Under the pieces are notes generated by a model. The model ran no database searches, was not told the origin of the DNA, and saw nothing but the letters and a program-made list of their open reading frames with translations. A stretch of 64,000 nucleotides of DNA from Brasenia schreberi (lineage: Eukaryota; Streptophyta; Magnoliopsida; Nymphaeales; Cabombaceae), in contig JAYKKT010000089.1 of NCBI GenBank assembly GCA_036023115.1, forward strand, positions 19,215,001-19,279,000, read 5' to 3'. A program made the translations under genes and the position numbers. How positions within the stretch are numbered: the first letter of the stretch is position 1; each line of letters opens with the position of its first letter. Positions 28,543 to 40,743 of this stretch are shown here, piece after piece.

Positions 28543-29440
28543 ATGTTCCAAGGGCATGAACTTTATAAAACCTTTTCAAAAACTAAAAAGCCTTGGAACA
28601 TGATCTTAAACATGGGATATAAACCCTACAAGGGCTTAGAAGCCAGAAATCAAGGTAGGTTGAAACCCACCCAAAGCCAACCCAAGTCGATATGGATTGG
28701 GCTACAGCCCACCCATACCCCTTGAGCCACCACCTAAGACCCCTTGGGTCAAGGGTGCCCTTTAGAACCTCCTAAAACCAGAACCCATGGCTTAGACCTT
28801 TTGATTAGAGTCTAATTCACAAAGTTTTCTTTGTAGGTTCAAGGAAAGAGCTCTCCTTTTCAAAAAACCAAAAAAAAATAGATATTGCCAAAAACCAAAA
28901 AAAAATTGAAAACCTTCAAAATCCCAAAAACATTTGAAAATCTGAAAATTTCAAAAAGAAATTTGTTTCATTCATTCCCCCTTTCTTTATTTGGGAAAAG
29001 TTTCAAAAAAAGAAGCCTTTTTATATTAATTCTTGAATTTGTATTTCGAAAAAGACAAAAAATTGAAAATTTTCAAAAACTCCAAAAACAATGGCCATGT
29101 ACAAAGCTAGTTTCAAAATACTTTCTAAAATTGTATATACTCCCAAACCAAAAATTCATCCAATCTTGATATAACCCCTTTCGCTTGCCTAGAGCTTCCT
29201 CAAAATTAAAATGCTTGAGAGCTATCAAAGCATAAGTATCGAGACATCATAGGCATGTCTCCATATGGATCAAATCCGAAACCTTCAAGGTTGATTCCAA
29301 AAATGCCAAAAAGATGTTAAACCTCTCAATGAAACTTTTGAAAAATGGTTAAAATTTAAATGATGATTTCAAAAAAATATTGAAAAGATCATGATAAATC
29401 CTCCAAATTTTCAAAAACCTCCAAAGCATTACAATTCATA
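28543..29440 (+). pseudogene. Element D G-patch-like segment and linker; RT deleted
   Basis: LNMGYKPYKGLEARNQGRLK (28612-28671) is the counterpart of the A motif. 28885-29169 resembles the Lys-rich pre-RT linker (KTFENLKISKR). From there the sequence passes within about 270 bp to RNase H sequence at 29440; almost the whole RT, including the catalytic box, is missing. Confidence 0.6.
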
Positions 29441-30375
29441 TGAATACATTGGGTGCTTTACTCGATCAGTATGAAGATGATATCCATAGAAAGTGTGCCA
29501 TACATTTTGAAAACTCTATTTGGCATGTAAAAGAAATTATCAAGCCAATAGAGAAATCATGCTTAGCCTTGGTATAGGCTTCCAAATTCAAAACACATTA
29601 TTTCCCAAGTCATGAAAAGGGAATAATGTTGATTCATTCAAGCACTTATTTGAAAAACCTATCTTAATGGGTAGGCAAGATAAATGGCAGCCCCTTTTAA
29701 TGGAGTTTGAATTAATGCTCAAAACTCTATTAAGGGACAAGCCCTACATCGTGTGGCTGAAGTGCCTCTTCGAGACACATTCCCCACACTTGATTAAATG
29801 CCCCATGAAGGTATATTTTTGAAAATGAATTCCAAAAACCATTCTTGGAGAAACTGTTTCAAAGAAAATCAAGCATGGGAAACATATTTCGATCAAGGGG
29901 CAGGTATTGAAATCATCTTCATATCTCCCAAGAAAAAAAATTTAGAAAGGGAGGATTTCCCGAATTTGCTTCTTCAAAAAGATCAAGTTCTAACAATCTT
30001 AACCCTACATATGGCTTTGAAAAGAAAGATTTTCAGCATCTTGTTGATGTGAAAACCTTGATGAGGTTAGGTTAAATACATGAGTCCCATGATGGAAAAT
30101 GTAGAGACCATATCAATTCAAATATGATGGCCATGAAGATCACTTAGGGCCGGTTATGTTTTTCCTTCCTTAAGCAAAAAGTTTCAATATCATGTTAGAA
30201 ATACCATAAATGTCAAATGCATGGACATGTCATCCCATAAAAATTCCCCTTGAAAACCCGTGGCCCTTCACCATGTGGCCATGTGAATCACTCATCTCCA
30301 TCAAACTAGGGGCATTAAAAAATGCATCCCCTAGACACCTTCCATGGAGAATCAATTTCATAAAACATGTATCTC
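29440..30375 (+). pseudogene. Element D RNase H domains and integrase zinc finger, decayed
   Basis: In order: MNTLGALLDQYEDDIHRKCA (gypsy RNase H), SCLALV, then MPHEGIF and DQGAGIEIIFISPKK (start of the second RNase H), then HDGKCRDHINSNMMAMKI and YHKCQMHGHVI (integrase finger). Stops are frequent. It is interrupted at 30375 by a solo LTR. Confidence 0.68.
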
Positions 30376-33267
30376 TGTAAACATAAAAAAATTTACTTTC
30401 GGGTTTTTGGAACTCGTAGTGAACCTTTTCATGCCTACGTTTATACGAGCGTGCCAGCTAGCTTACATAAACTAGACAAGGTTTTTAAACGTTTTTCTAA
30501 CTTTTTGGCGATTGTAGGCAAGCAGACTCTTTTTCGCTTGAAACCTTCTTAAACCGATGCTCAAGGGTCGGTTTAAGCGCTTAGGAACTTCAATTTTTAA
30601 ACAAGTTTTTACTTCAAACTAACTTGAATGACAAGTGTTTCGAAAGAATTCGATTCATGCACTTTTTGGCCAGTTTTATTTATCTTGGCCCGTGTGTGGA
30701 GTGTGCGAGCCTAGTTCTAGCATGGTTTTAACGAGGTTCGAGCGATTTGCCGTAATGAGCAGATGTAGGGATACTGTAACATTTTGTTTGGGTTTTTGAG
30801 AACGATGATGCAAACTCACCCAAATTGAAATAACAACTCACTCTGCTTGAAACTAAACTCACGCGAATGTAAAGTGCAACTCACTCGACTTTCACGAAAG
30901 TAAATTCACGCGAATTTAAAAGCAACTCTACTTTCACAAAAGTAAACTCACGCGAATTTAAGTGCAACTATACTTTCACAAAAGTAAACTCACACGAATT
31001 TAAGTGCAACTCTACTTTCACAAAAATAAACTCACACGAATTTAAGTGCAACTCTACTTTCACAAAGTAAACCCACATAAATTTAAGTGCGACTCACATG
31101 ACTTTCACAAAGTTAACCCACACGAATTTAAATTGCAACTCACTCGACTTTCACAAAAGTAAACTCAGGCGAATTGAATTATATATATATATTTAGCTGA
31201 AGAGCGAAAAGGCTTGAGTACGCATGAGTGTAAAGTACGGAAATGCTCTAGTGCTCGTGGGTGTACTCGTGTCTAACCCAATAATTTAAAAGCGGAAAGG
31301 CTCAAGTGCACGTGTGTGTGATCGTGTTCATTCACCAGTTTAAGAGCGAAAAGGCTCAAGTGCTCGTGGGTGCGATCGTGTTCATGCACAAATTAAGAGC
31401 GAAAAGGCTCAAGTGTTTGTGAGTGTAAAGAGCGGAAAGGCTCGAGTGTACGTGTGTGTGATCGTGTTCATCCACCAGATAAGAGCGGAAAGGCTCAAGT
31501 GCTCGTGGGTGCGATCGTGTTCATGCACTAATATTATAACCCGGGGAGAGACTTCACTCCATTAATACAACCCCGTTCCGAATTGAATTGAATGAAACGA
31601 GTGGTTTAAAACCGAAACTAACTGTACTTACAAGTTTTCGTTCGGTTCAGTCTCTTGATTCAGCTTGTTGGGTTTGCTCGAGTCCACTTTTTCGTAGCCG
31701 TGAGGTTAAGTCCTCCTTTTGGTGTCGAGCCTTGGTCCGCCATGAACTAGGTCAGGTCCTTCAAGTGGTTGTGGTTCAGCCAAGTCGAAACCAACTCCAA
31801 GATGGTTCGGTCCAAGGTGCAGCACAGTTTAGTCCAAGTGGGTGTGGTTTGGCCAACTCAAACCAGCCCCTTTTGTTGACCTTTTGGGGTCTTCAAAATG
31901 CATCAGTGAACTTCAAGACTTGGCCAAGTCTTTGGTCTTGGTCAAGTCAAGGTTGGTTTAGCAAGGCTCGATCCACAAGTTGAGCCAAGGTCCAAGTGGT
32001 GCAACTAGGTTCACGTGGGTCAAGATGTAGCCGGTCTTGGTCAAGCTCGAGCCTTGTTGGTTGCTTCGGTTCGGTCAAGAGGTCAATAGGGTGCAACAAG
32101 GGTGCAGTTCAAGTGATGCAACCCAAGTTTGGTTCAGCTAGCCAAGGGCTCAAGGCGGTTTAAGTCAAGGTGGGTTTGATGGGCAGCCAAAGGTCGGTTT
32201 GAGGTGCAACCCAAGGTCGGTTTGAGGTGCAACCCAAGGTCAGTTTGAGGCGCAGCCCAAGGTCGGTTTGAGGTGCAAGTCAAGCTAGGTGGTTTAGTTT
32301 GCAGGTTAGCTAGCTAGGTGGCTTGGTGCGGTTCAGTCCAAGTCAGAGGGGCAACCTTCCAAGTGGTTCCGCCCAAGTGAGGTGCAGCTGAGTTCGGCTG
32401 GCACCCAGGTAGGTTCAGCCCAAGATGTTTCAAGAAAGCATCTAGCTCAAGGTCGGTTCAGCTGGCCTTGGCTGGATTCGGCCAGGTGTGGGTTAGTTCA
32501 TTTTGCAAGGTTCGATTGGCAGCCAAGGTAGGTCGAGGTGTAGTCAGCCCAAATCAAGGCCGGGTGCAGCAAGGGTTCGGTTCTTGCTGGGATTGGTTCG
32601 AGCAGGTTTTGGGTCAAGGGTTCAAGACGGTTCAAAGTGGGTTCGACCTACATGGGTCAAGATGCTTACCTCGGTTCAAGGTAGGTAGGTACACCTTTTG
32701 TTGCAGCTCAAGTCCAAGTCGAACCACCCTTTTGTTGACTTGGAATTCACGTGAACTTGCTTGGGCTTCAAGCTCCTCTTGATTCAAACCCTGACTTTCC
32801 CCCCTTTCTCTCTCCTCCTTTGCCCAAGCTCCAAGTTTGAAATTTTTTCCAAGCCCTTGTACGTGGGCCAAGGGTGGTTCTTTGGATTGGGTTTGGATCC
32901 TAGGATCCAACCCAATCCAATCTTCAAATGGACTTGGATTTGGATTTTTTTGTCCAGATCTAATCCAATATTTTTTTTAGTCCTTCTTTGGTGCACAAAA
33001 CGAATGGTTTTTTAGCAGAACCCCGCTCCTCGATGACCCGATTTTGGCCTGGGTTTTTTCCAGCTTCTTCAACCGACCGATGTCTTGCTTTTTAGGACTT
33101 TTTGAAGTTCGAAGCTGAATTTGATTTTGTGCTGGATGCCAGTTTTGATCTTCTGTCTGGATTTTCTTCGAACGGGCTTGGGCCTTCCTTTTTCTCTTGA
33201 TTTGACCTCGAGCTGGCTTTTTGAAATTCAGGAGTTTTGAAAATATGAAATTTTTTGGGTGTTTACA
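30376..33267 (-). mobile_element. Solo LTR, 2,892 bp, target duplication ATCTC
   Basis: Flanked by exact ATCTC (30371-30375 and 33268-33272). Minus orientation, from TGTAAACACCC at 33267 to ATGTTTACA at 30376. It carries the U5 segment (30457-30568), a CACTCGACTTTCACAAAAGTAAA-type array (about 30840-31160), AAGAGCGAAAAGGCTC repeats (31200-31530), CAACCCCGTT near 31575 and a G-box at 32750. At the position of the TATA box (about 32856-32866) the other LTRs read CTATTTATAGG but this one reads TGTACGTGGG, so the promoter core is lost. No internal region is present. Confidence 0.88.
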
Positions 33268-34780
33268 ATCTCCATCATATCATGTGGAATACATTTCATA
33301 TTGTCATCATTTCATAAAAGCATGTATTTCCGTTGAATCACATGGAGTGCATATCATACATCATACACACCTCATTCACCCAAAAGGCCCAAAAAGGTGG
33401 CAGCCCAAGTAGGAATGTCCCCATGTCATAAAAAGGGCAACAAAAATCGATAATACATATTGATATTGTGGGTAGAAATTTAGTAGACCCCAAAAATGCC
33501 CAATACTTGAAAGGGTCTATATTAAATTTTTCAAAAAGATTTTTAAAATTGAGCTCCTTTGAAACTTCTTGAAAGAAGCATCAAGATTGATTGTATGACC
33601 CCAAATGAAGGAATTTATGCTTTACGAAAAGTAGTGTTTTCAAAAACGAATTGGTAACATTTAAAAAATCCTTGGCTTATAAAATGGAGCCTTGTTCAAA
33701 ATAGCAAAATATTTTCAAATGACAGATGCTATTAGAAAATGGTATGATCTCGGTTGAATCGAGTAACCAAAGGGATAAGTTTTCCCCCCATTTACTTTTC
33801 TCTCCAAAAAGGAAAATTGGCAATATTCAAAAGAAAAACAAAAAAACAAAAGGAATACAAAAACTTCTTAAAAAAGAGTCTTTTCTTTGAAAGAAAAAAG
33901 GAAAAAGAAAAGAGAATGCAAAAACTTTTCGAAAAAGAAGTTTTCCCAGAAAAGGGAATACAAAAACTTCTTCAAAAGAGGTCTTCTCTTGAAAATGTGA
34001 ATAAGAAAAAAGAAAGCCAAAGCTCAAAAGAGCAATTTTTCCGACTCTTTGCCTAAAACCACGGGATGCTTTAGAAGGAACCGTGGTAACTCTTTCCCAT
34101 ACTCCTGCAGCTTATCCCAAATGGAAAAAGGTTGAACTATGAAAATCCAAAAGTAGGAATAGAATCTACTTATTTGGATTTCATTTTGTTTGAGAATTAG
34201 ACATTGTTTTGTGAGAAACGGAACTTTGAAATATTTTCCAAAATTTTCTACCAAAAAACCTCTACCAAGTAGTAGGTGTCGAAACCCAAATAAAGGAAAG
34301 TATGAAAAATTGGAAGTCTTTTTTTTTATGAAAGATAAAAGGAGTTCCTTTTGAAAAAGAAATTTTCAAAACCCAAAAATGTCAAGAGACTTGGGATAAA
34401 ACCTACTTAGAGCAGTTGGCCTTTAAAGGCTCTCTCCATGCTCAGAAACCCAAAATGTTAAAAAGACGTGGGATAAAACCTGCTTGGGGCAGTTGGCCTT
34501 CAAAGGCTCTCTCCAGGCTCAAAAACCCAAAAAATTACTCTCCCAAAAAGCTCACCTCGCTCACTCATTTATGCATTCAAAAGTCATTCATGCATGGTCA
34601 TGCCTAGGAAAAGCACCCCACATAGGAAAAGTCCCATTTTGGCTGGAAATCCCCCTCATATAAAGAAAGAAAAAGGAGTTGTACGAAACGAAGGATCATT
34701 CATTCTCAAGAAAATTTGGAAAGAAAATCCATAAAGGGTGTTTCTTCTTTGACATTATCCAAATACATTTGGATCAATGC
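33268..34780 (+). other. Element D integrase tail and 3' non-coding region
   Basis: Around 33385-33520 a broken frame matches the integrase C-terminus (KRWQPK, then the WLIDVEGRNL region with stops). 33520-34780 is the plus-strand counterpart of the A 3' region, including the hairpin 34058-34087, an A-rich ORF-like stretch (33754-34056, Lys-rich by composition) and a tandem duplication of about 77 bp (34372-34448 and 34449-34526). Confidence 0.6.
34058..34087 (+). other. Conserved 3'-region hairpin of element D
   Basis: ACCACGG at 34058-34064 and CCGTGGT at 34081-34087 pair fully; the loop differs from the other copies (GATGCTTTAGAAGGAA) while the stem is unchanged. Confidence 0.55.
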
Positions 34781-34794
34781 CAAAGAGGGGCATC
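34781..34794 (+). other. Polypurine tract of element D
   Basis: CAAAGAGGGGCATC directly ahead of the LTR start at 34795. Confidence 0.72.
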
Positions 34795-35121
34795 TGTAAA
34801 CACCCAAAATTTTCATGTTTTTCAAAACTCCTGAATTCCAAAAAGCCAACTCGAGATCAAATCGAGAAAAAAAGGAAGGCCCAAGCTTGTCCAGAGGAAA
34901 GCTAGATTGAAGATCAAACCCTGTGCCCATATCGAAGCAAGTTCAACCTCAAAAAGGCAAAATGAAACCAAGACCCTAATGAAGCCGTTAGAAATCAAAG
35001 GCCAGGCCTGTCAAAACGAAAATCAGAGTCTGTTGATTTATCTGAGATTGACCTCATCAAAAACAAGCTCAAGACGGCATCAGACGGATCAAATCAAACA
35101 TCAAAAAGTCCTTAAAAGCAA
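34795..35121 (+). mobile_element. Truncated 3' LTR of element D (first 327 bp)
   Basis: Begins TGTAAACACCCAAAATTTTC after the polypurine tract and follows the U3 sequence of 27078 and 16594 until AAAAGCAAG at 35121. It then joins directly to the 3' end of the oppositely oriented element B. Confidence 0.72.
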
Positions 35122-35360
35122 GATGCACCCTTTTGAAACACCCTTTTGACTTGAGAGTATGGATAATGGCAAAGAAGAAACACCGTTGTGAATTTCCTTC
35201 CCAACTTTTGACTTGAGAGTATGGATATTTTCTTTATTTTAAAGCATCTATTTTCTTGGATTTTTGTGAAGGAGAGGATCTTAGCCAAAGGGGATTTATA
35301 CTTAATCAAAGCACTAGTCATACGATGATCATGCACGACTTGCCTTTTGATGGATGTATG
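35122..35360 (-). other. Element B extreme 3' region, next to a broken LTR
   Basis: On the minus strand this ends AAAAGGGTGCATC (35122-35134), the polypurine-tract position, but no LTR start follows. The upstream part is split from 43967 onward by the composite solo LTR. It contains a repeated TTTTGACTTGAGAGTATGGATA word at 35146 and 35207. Confidence 0.55.
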
Positions 35361-35841
35361 TGTAAACACTCAAAAATTTTCTTAAAATAATTTGATCTTT
35401 TACAAATTTTGCCTTTTCAAGAAAAATCGCGGTTTTTGGTCTTTTAAGGGTTTTTCAAATAAAGACACTTTAAACAGACTCATTTCCACACCAAAATTTC
35501 ATGGCAGCCTCAAAATAGTGGTAAATGACACTTCTCTAAAAAAAATCAAATTTTGACAAAGAGCCAAAAAAAATGATTGCTTCGCCCTAAAGCCCAAACT
35601 AGAAGCATTCTGCCTATTCAAATGATATCATCTAAAGAAATGATGGTTTCAAACAATTTTCTTTAAAGAAATAATTAAAAAGGATACATTGAGAACCAAA
35701 CCCAAACATGTTTGCAAAATATCAAATTCATCAAAAATCTTTTCAAATAAAATCTAAATCAGGCGTCAAAAACTCACCCGATTGAGAAGAGTCCTATTCT
35801 AGGACCCCACACCCATCAAGGGTTAAAGTGGTCTGACACCC

Positions 35842-38623
35842 TGTAAATACCCCAAAATCCCACGATTTTTCTCAAATATGCCTAGTTTCACAAAAGCAAT
35901 CCCAAAGAGCTATTTTGAGTCTGGAAACCCAAGATCCTTCCAAACAACCCTGTACATATTCCAAACCTTTGTATATGTTTTAAAGATCTATACATATAGT
36001 TTTAAAACCTTAAAAAGATGTTTTGAAACCCCGAAAGCCACCTTGCCTAACGAAAGGAGGACCGATAAGGCAAAGGAGAGTCCGGACCCGAAGCATACTT
36101 CAATCCCGGCAGATCAACTCTCGTATCAAAATCATCCCCAGATTCTCAGACATCAAAGCCCTAGATATCAGAAATTTGATTGAAATGAACTCTTGAAGGT
36201 GAGAAGAAGAGCGGACGACAATGTTAGCGAAGACCCAACGCAAGACGGAGTACTGATGAAGTCAGGCCTCGCACAAACCGTCCATTTCGAAACGCCATGA
36301 ACGAATAAAAAAATCAGATTTGGACCGGATTTGGACCATATATATCTAGATCCAAACCAAACATGTTTTTGGATTTTGATCTCAAGATCCAAATCCAATA
36401 TCTACATCCATTGCCTACATCACCTTCTAATAAATGGAGGTGAGGGGCTCACAACATTTCACGTAAAAAGCTTGGGTAGAGAGGGAAAGGGGGGATAAAG
36501 TATGAGTGAGAAAGTTGGTAGGCTTGACTTTTAGTCAATAATGGGTTAACCTTGTGAGTTTAGCTAAGAGTGTGGGTTTAAGCTTGTATGCACCTACATG
36601 TGACCTAGGGTTGCACCAACTTGGACATGGCTGCAACTTGATCAATGGACCGGCGCCAAGGGGAGGTTCCTAAACCTAGCCCTAAGCTAGCTCACCTCAC
36701 CTAGCCACTTTCCCTAAAACCTGACCCAAACCTAACCTAGACCTAACCATTCTCGCCCAAACCGCCCAACCTCACCTAGCCGACCTCACCTAGCTAGACC
36801 ACCTAGACCCTAACCAACTAAGCCTAAACCCACCTTAGTGCACCTAATTAAACCCCTAACCACTATGTCCCAGTCCACCTAACCGACCTACCCCAAACCA
36901 TGTCCCATGCCCACCTTATTACATATATCTGGCCCACAACCCCCTAATCGACCCAACCCATTCCCAGCCTATAAAAACCCCTCTTCATTGCGAGTTTCCC
37001 TCTCTCTCCTCCACTCCCTCCATGCCCCCTAGGACCCGGCCAGTTCCACCTTCATCCATCCCTCCATCTTGGGACCTGGCCACCACTTCCATCCAACAAC
37101 ACCGCCTCCATTCTTGGTTAGTACCCCACCTCAACCTCATCTAACCTTCATCCTCTCTTCACCCCCTTCTTCCTCATCAAGCACCACTTGGCCAACACCT
37201 GCCACTCCATCACTCGGCCAGCACCTGGACGCCCCCTTCCACTCAGCCAACACCTGGACGCCCCCTTCCACTCGGCCAACACTTGGACATCCCAACCCCT
37301 ACCTACTGCCAACATCCACCTAAGGAGCTCTCCTTCGGCTGCCCAAGGCAACTCACAAGGCCAAGTCTACGGAAGTTGAGCATGGACCAGCTACATGTAA
37401 GTGCCTAAACTCGGTTCCTTACATGAACTTGTTTTATGTTCAATTAAATTTTGATACGGGGTTGTAATAATGGAGCATTATCTCCCCCCGATTGTAATAA
37501 CGTGGTTTGACACACCAACACACACGTGCACTTGAGCCTTTCCGCTCTTAGCTGCATACCCTTTTGGCACACACGCGGGCCTTGACTGCCCTTAAGATAT
37601 AGTTATATTTATATATATTCAGCTGCGTGGGTTTTAATTTAAGTCGTGGGTGTTGTCTTTCCATTCTACACTCACACATTGAGCTTTCGCTCTTATTCCC
37701 AAGACCCTAGTAAGGGCCATATTACATTTTAATTTGGGTGTTTCATTGAAGTTGTGTGCGTGGTCTTTCAATTCCACACTCACACACATTGAGCTTTCGC
37801 TCTTACTCCCAAGACCCTAATAAGGGCCATATTGCAATTCTATTAGGGTTTTACATTACAAGTCGTGTGAGTTGTCTTTACATATATACATAACACCCAC
37901 GCACATGTTGGCGACCTTCGGGCCCATATACATTACAAGTATTTCCCTTCTGCTATGTCTTTAAGATTTGAGTTTCAAGGTTCAGCTGTGTGAGTAGTCT
38001 TTCCATATATACACGACACACACTTACACAATTGAGCCTTTCCGCTCTTAAGATATAACCATATTTCCCTTTTGCAATTTCCCTTTTGCAATTTACATGA
38101 CGCAATTTCCCTTAAGCATTGTCTTTCAATTCGGGTTTTCCCTTGGAGTTGTGTGAGTATGCATTGCATATTCGTCATACCACGAGTTAGGACGCATATT
38201 GCATCAAAGCAAACCCCACACTCCCGTGCCAAAATCGCCCAACTTAGGTCACTTGCGCACACACCTAGTTGGTCCTAAAAAGAATAAAAATTGAAAGACA
38301 TAGGCACGTGCAAATCCCACGTGAAATAAAATTTGTAATCATACAAACAAAACCCAAAAACTTCGGGTATTTTCAAAGAGGTTATTTGTTCAAAAACGAC
38401 GTTGCCAAGCATACAAACTGACCCTTGCGCATCGGTGCAAGAAGGTCTGTGACGAAAAGAGCTCACTTGCTCACAATCGCCTTGAAAGAGTCAGATTTAC
38501 AAAACTTACTTCGCTAGCTTCAGTAAGCTAGCTGGCACGCCCTTATTATAAAAGCGAACGTAGATTGCAAAAAGATTCACTTCAGGCCTAAGAACCCGTA
38601 AGTAAAAATTTTCCGTGTCTACA
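35842..38623 (+). mobile_element. Solo LTR, 2,782 bp, target duplication CACCC
   Basis: Exact CACCC at 35837-35841 and 38624-38628. Starts TGTAAATACCCCAAAATCCC, ends GTGTCTACA. TATA-like TATAAAAA at 36970-36977, CCTAA-rich tract 36650-36860, GAGC...GCTC array units around 37525, 37680, 37790 and 38034, paired G-box 38305-38323, U5 segment 38421-38532. It lies inside the minisatellite of the composite LTR. Confidence 0.9.
38421..38532 (+). other. Structured U5 segment, LTR 35842-38623
   Basis: CTTGC/GCAAG (38424-38428 with 38437-38441) and GCTAGCTT/AAGCTAGC (38513-38520 with 38525-38532), loop CAGT. Confidence 0.65.
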
Positions 38624-40743
38624 CACCCTACACCCATCTAGGGTTAAAGTGGTTTGATACCTTACACCCATCTAGGGTTAAAGTTGTTTGATACCCTACA
38701 CCCAATGGAGGGTTAAAGTGGTTGAAATGGTAAAGGTCAACTCACGGTGCGAAAGTAGGTCGCCCATGCAAACGAACATTGTGAATGAAACTTAGTTGTT
38801 CTAAAAAAGAACAATATTTAAAAATTTTGACAAAACTCAATATTTTCAAATATATTTCAAAATAGTTTTAAATAATAAAAAGGGAAATATTTGAAACCAT
38901 AAATAGGCATGAAGCCAAGATCAAATTAAGGATAAAAACAAATCAGGATGAGAGCGAGGATCAAGGCGACGGTTGAGCAAAGCCCGCATCAAGCCAAGAT
39001 GAAGCTCGTGTAGACCAAGTTATGGATCAAGGAAGTAGAACAAATCAAGTCAAGGCACGGTTCCATCAAAGACCAATCCAAGAGGGTAGCCTCACCAACC
39101 TAAATGAGTTGAATTTGATCAAAGCCTAGACTCAATTCACCAAGCCTTGGCTGAATCCATCATAGCCAGCCCATTTCTTCCATTGAACACAACCGGCCTA
39201 TGCCTAGGCGATGAAATTAAGCACCTAAGTGGCTCGAGCCAAGACCCAACCGGACTACTTGGAGCTGCATTTGCTGGGTTATCTTGACCTAACTGGACCA
39301 CATGAAGATCCCTTGAAGCCCATGTGAAGAGCATGGACCTTGGGGCTGGATTTTGGGCCATGGAGCACCCGCCCCAAGGAAGGATCTAGAGAAGGCCCCC
39401 CTTGGCCTATAAATAGAGGCCAAGGGGGATGATTTCCAGCATTGGGAGGGCATCCTAGGCTGGAGTATTTCGTGAGTTTCATCTAGGGAGTGGTGAAAAG
39501 AGAGAGAGTGTGTAGGAAAGGTAGGAAAGTGCTGTAAAATTAGAAAGTGAAAGTGAGAAAAGAAAGAAGAGAGAAGAGAGTATAGGAAGGTGAGGATCGA
39601 GTGTTTCCTTTGTAAGCTATTTCTTGGTGGCAATCAAGTAAGTGTTTCTCATCCATTATTCTTCTCTATTATCTTCTTAACATTCAATTCAATAAAGGGG
39701 TTGTATTAATGGAGCTTTGTCTCCCCCTATGATGTAATAAAAAGTAGATGTGCAACAATTTTCGTTCCTTACTTACACACTCTAATTGTTTGTTTTCTTG
39801 ATTCTACCTCTCTATATGTTATAAAAATCCTACAACTCCTAATCCCCTCTATGCTTAAGTTAATCTATATATTTCCATTTATTTCCCTTCAACAATTTAT
39901 TTTGGAGTTATTGTGTTGGTGCAATTTAAATTCGGGTGAGTTTGCAACATGTATATTATAAAAAGGAAATTCTATTTTTTCGGCATCTGGCATAAGTTGA
40001 TTTTTGTAATTTTCATTTATAAACTAATAATCTGAATGCTTTAAAATTTTAGGCACCACATCTACACACACAAACACGTTATAAATAAAATTTTGAAGAA
40101 TTTTAGGGTCATGTAGCTACATGGATAAAACTGAGAAAAATCAAGCAAATTTAGATTTGGTTTCTGCACAGTTAGTTTTCCTGCAATAGGGATTGGGTAA
40201 AAGTCCCATATCTCTATCTTTAGTAAACCAAATTTAATAAAATTAGTCATATCAGAAAGCTGACATCCATAACTTTTCAGAAAGACTAAAATCATAGAAT
40301 TTGAAGTTTTATACACCGAGATATAGATGTTTCTTTGAGTCTTTGTGTTTTTGTAACAAAATATCCTAAAACTGCTGAGTAGGGTTTAATTCCCGATTTA
40401 ATTCTGTAAATCTATAGTCCCAAAATTCAAAACAAAAATGTTTCAAGAATTATATCCCTAAGTCACCAAAAAAATTTCGGAAATAAGTTTTAAAAAAGAA
40501 CTAGTTTGTGTTTTTCAAAACTTACAGATTTTCAAACATTGGACCAAAGGTGCACGAATTTGTTTCTATCACCACCACATTTCAACGTGGATTGGGAATT
40601 TTACCTACACTTTTGGAATCCTCAAAGCGCTTAGGCTAACCCTTGAGCATCGGTTGAAGAAGGTCTAAAGTGAAAAGATCTCGCTTAGTTACAATCGCTG
40701 AAAGTCAAATTTTAAACTTTTGTTAGTTTTTGAAATGTAGTTG

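Noticed and set aside
33754..34056. Lys-rich 100-residue ORF
   Set aside because: Lies in an A-rich tract of the element D 3' non-coding region; the opposite strand gives equally long Phe-rich frames.
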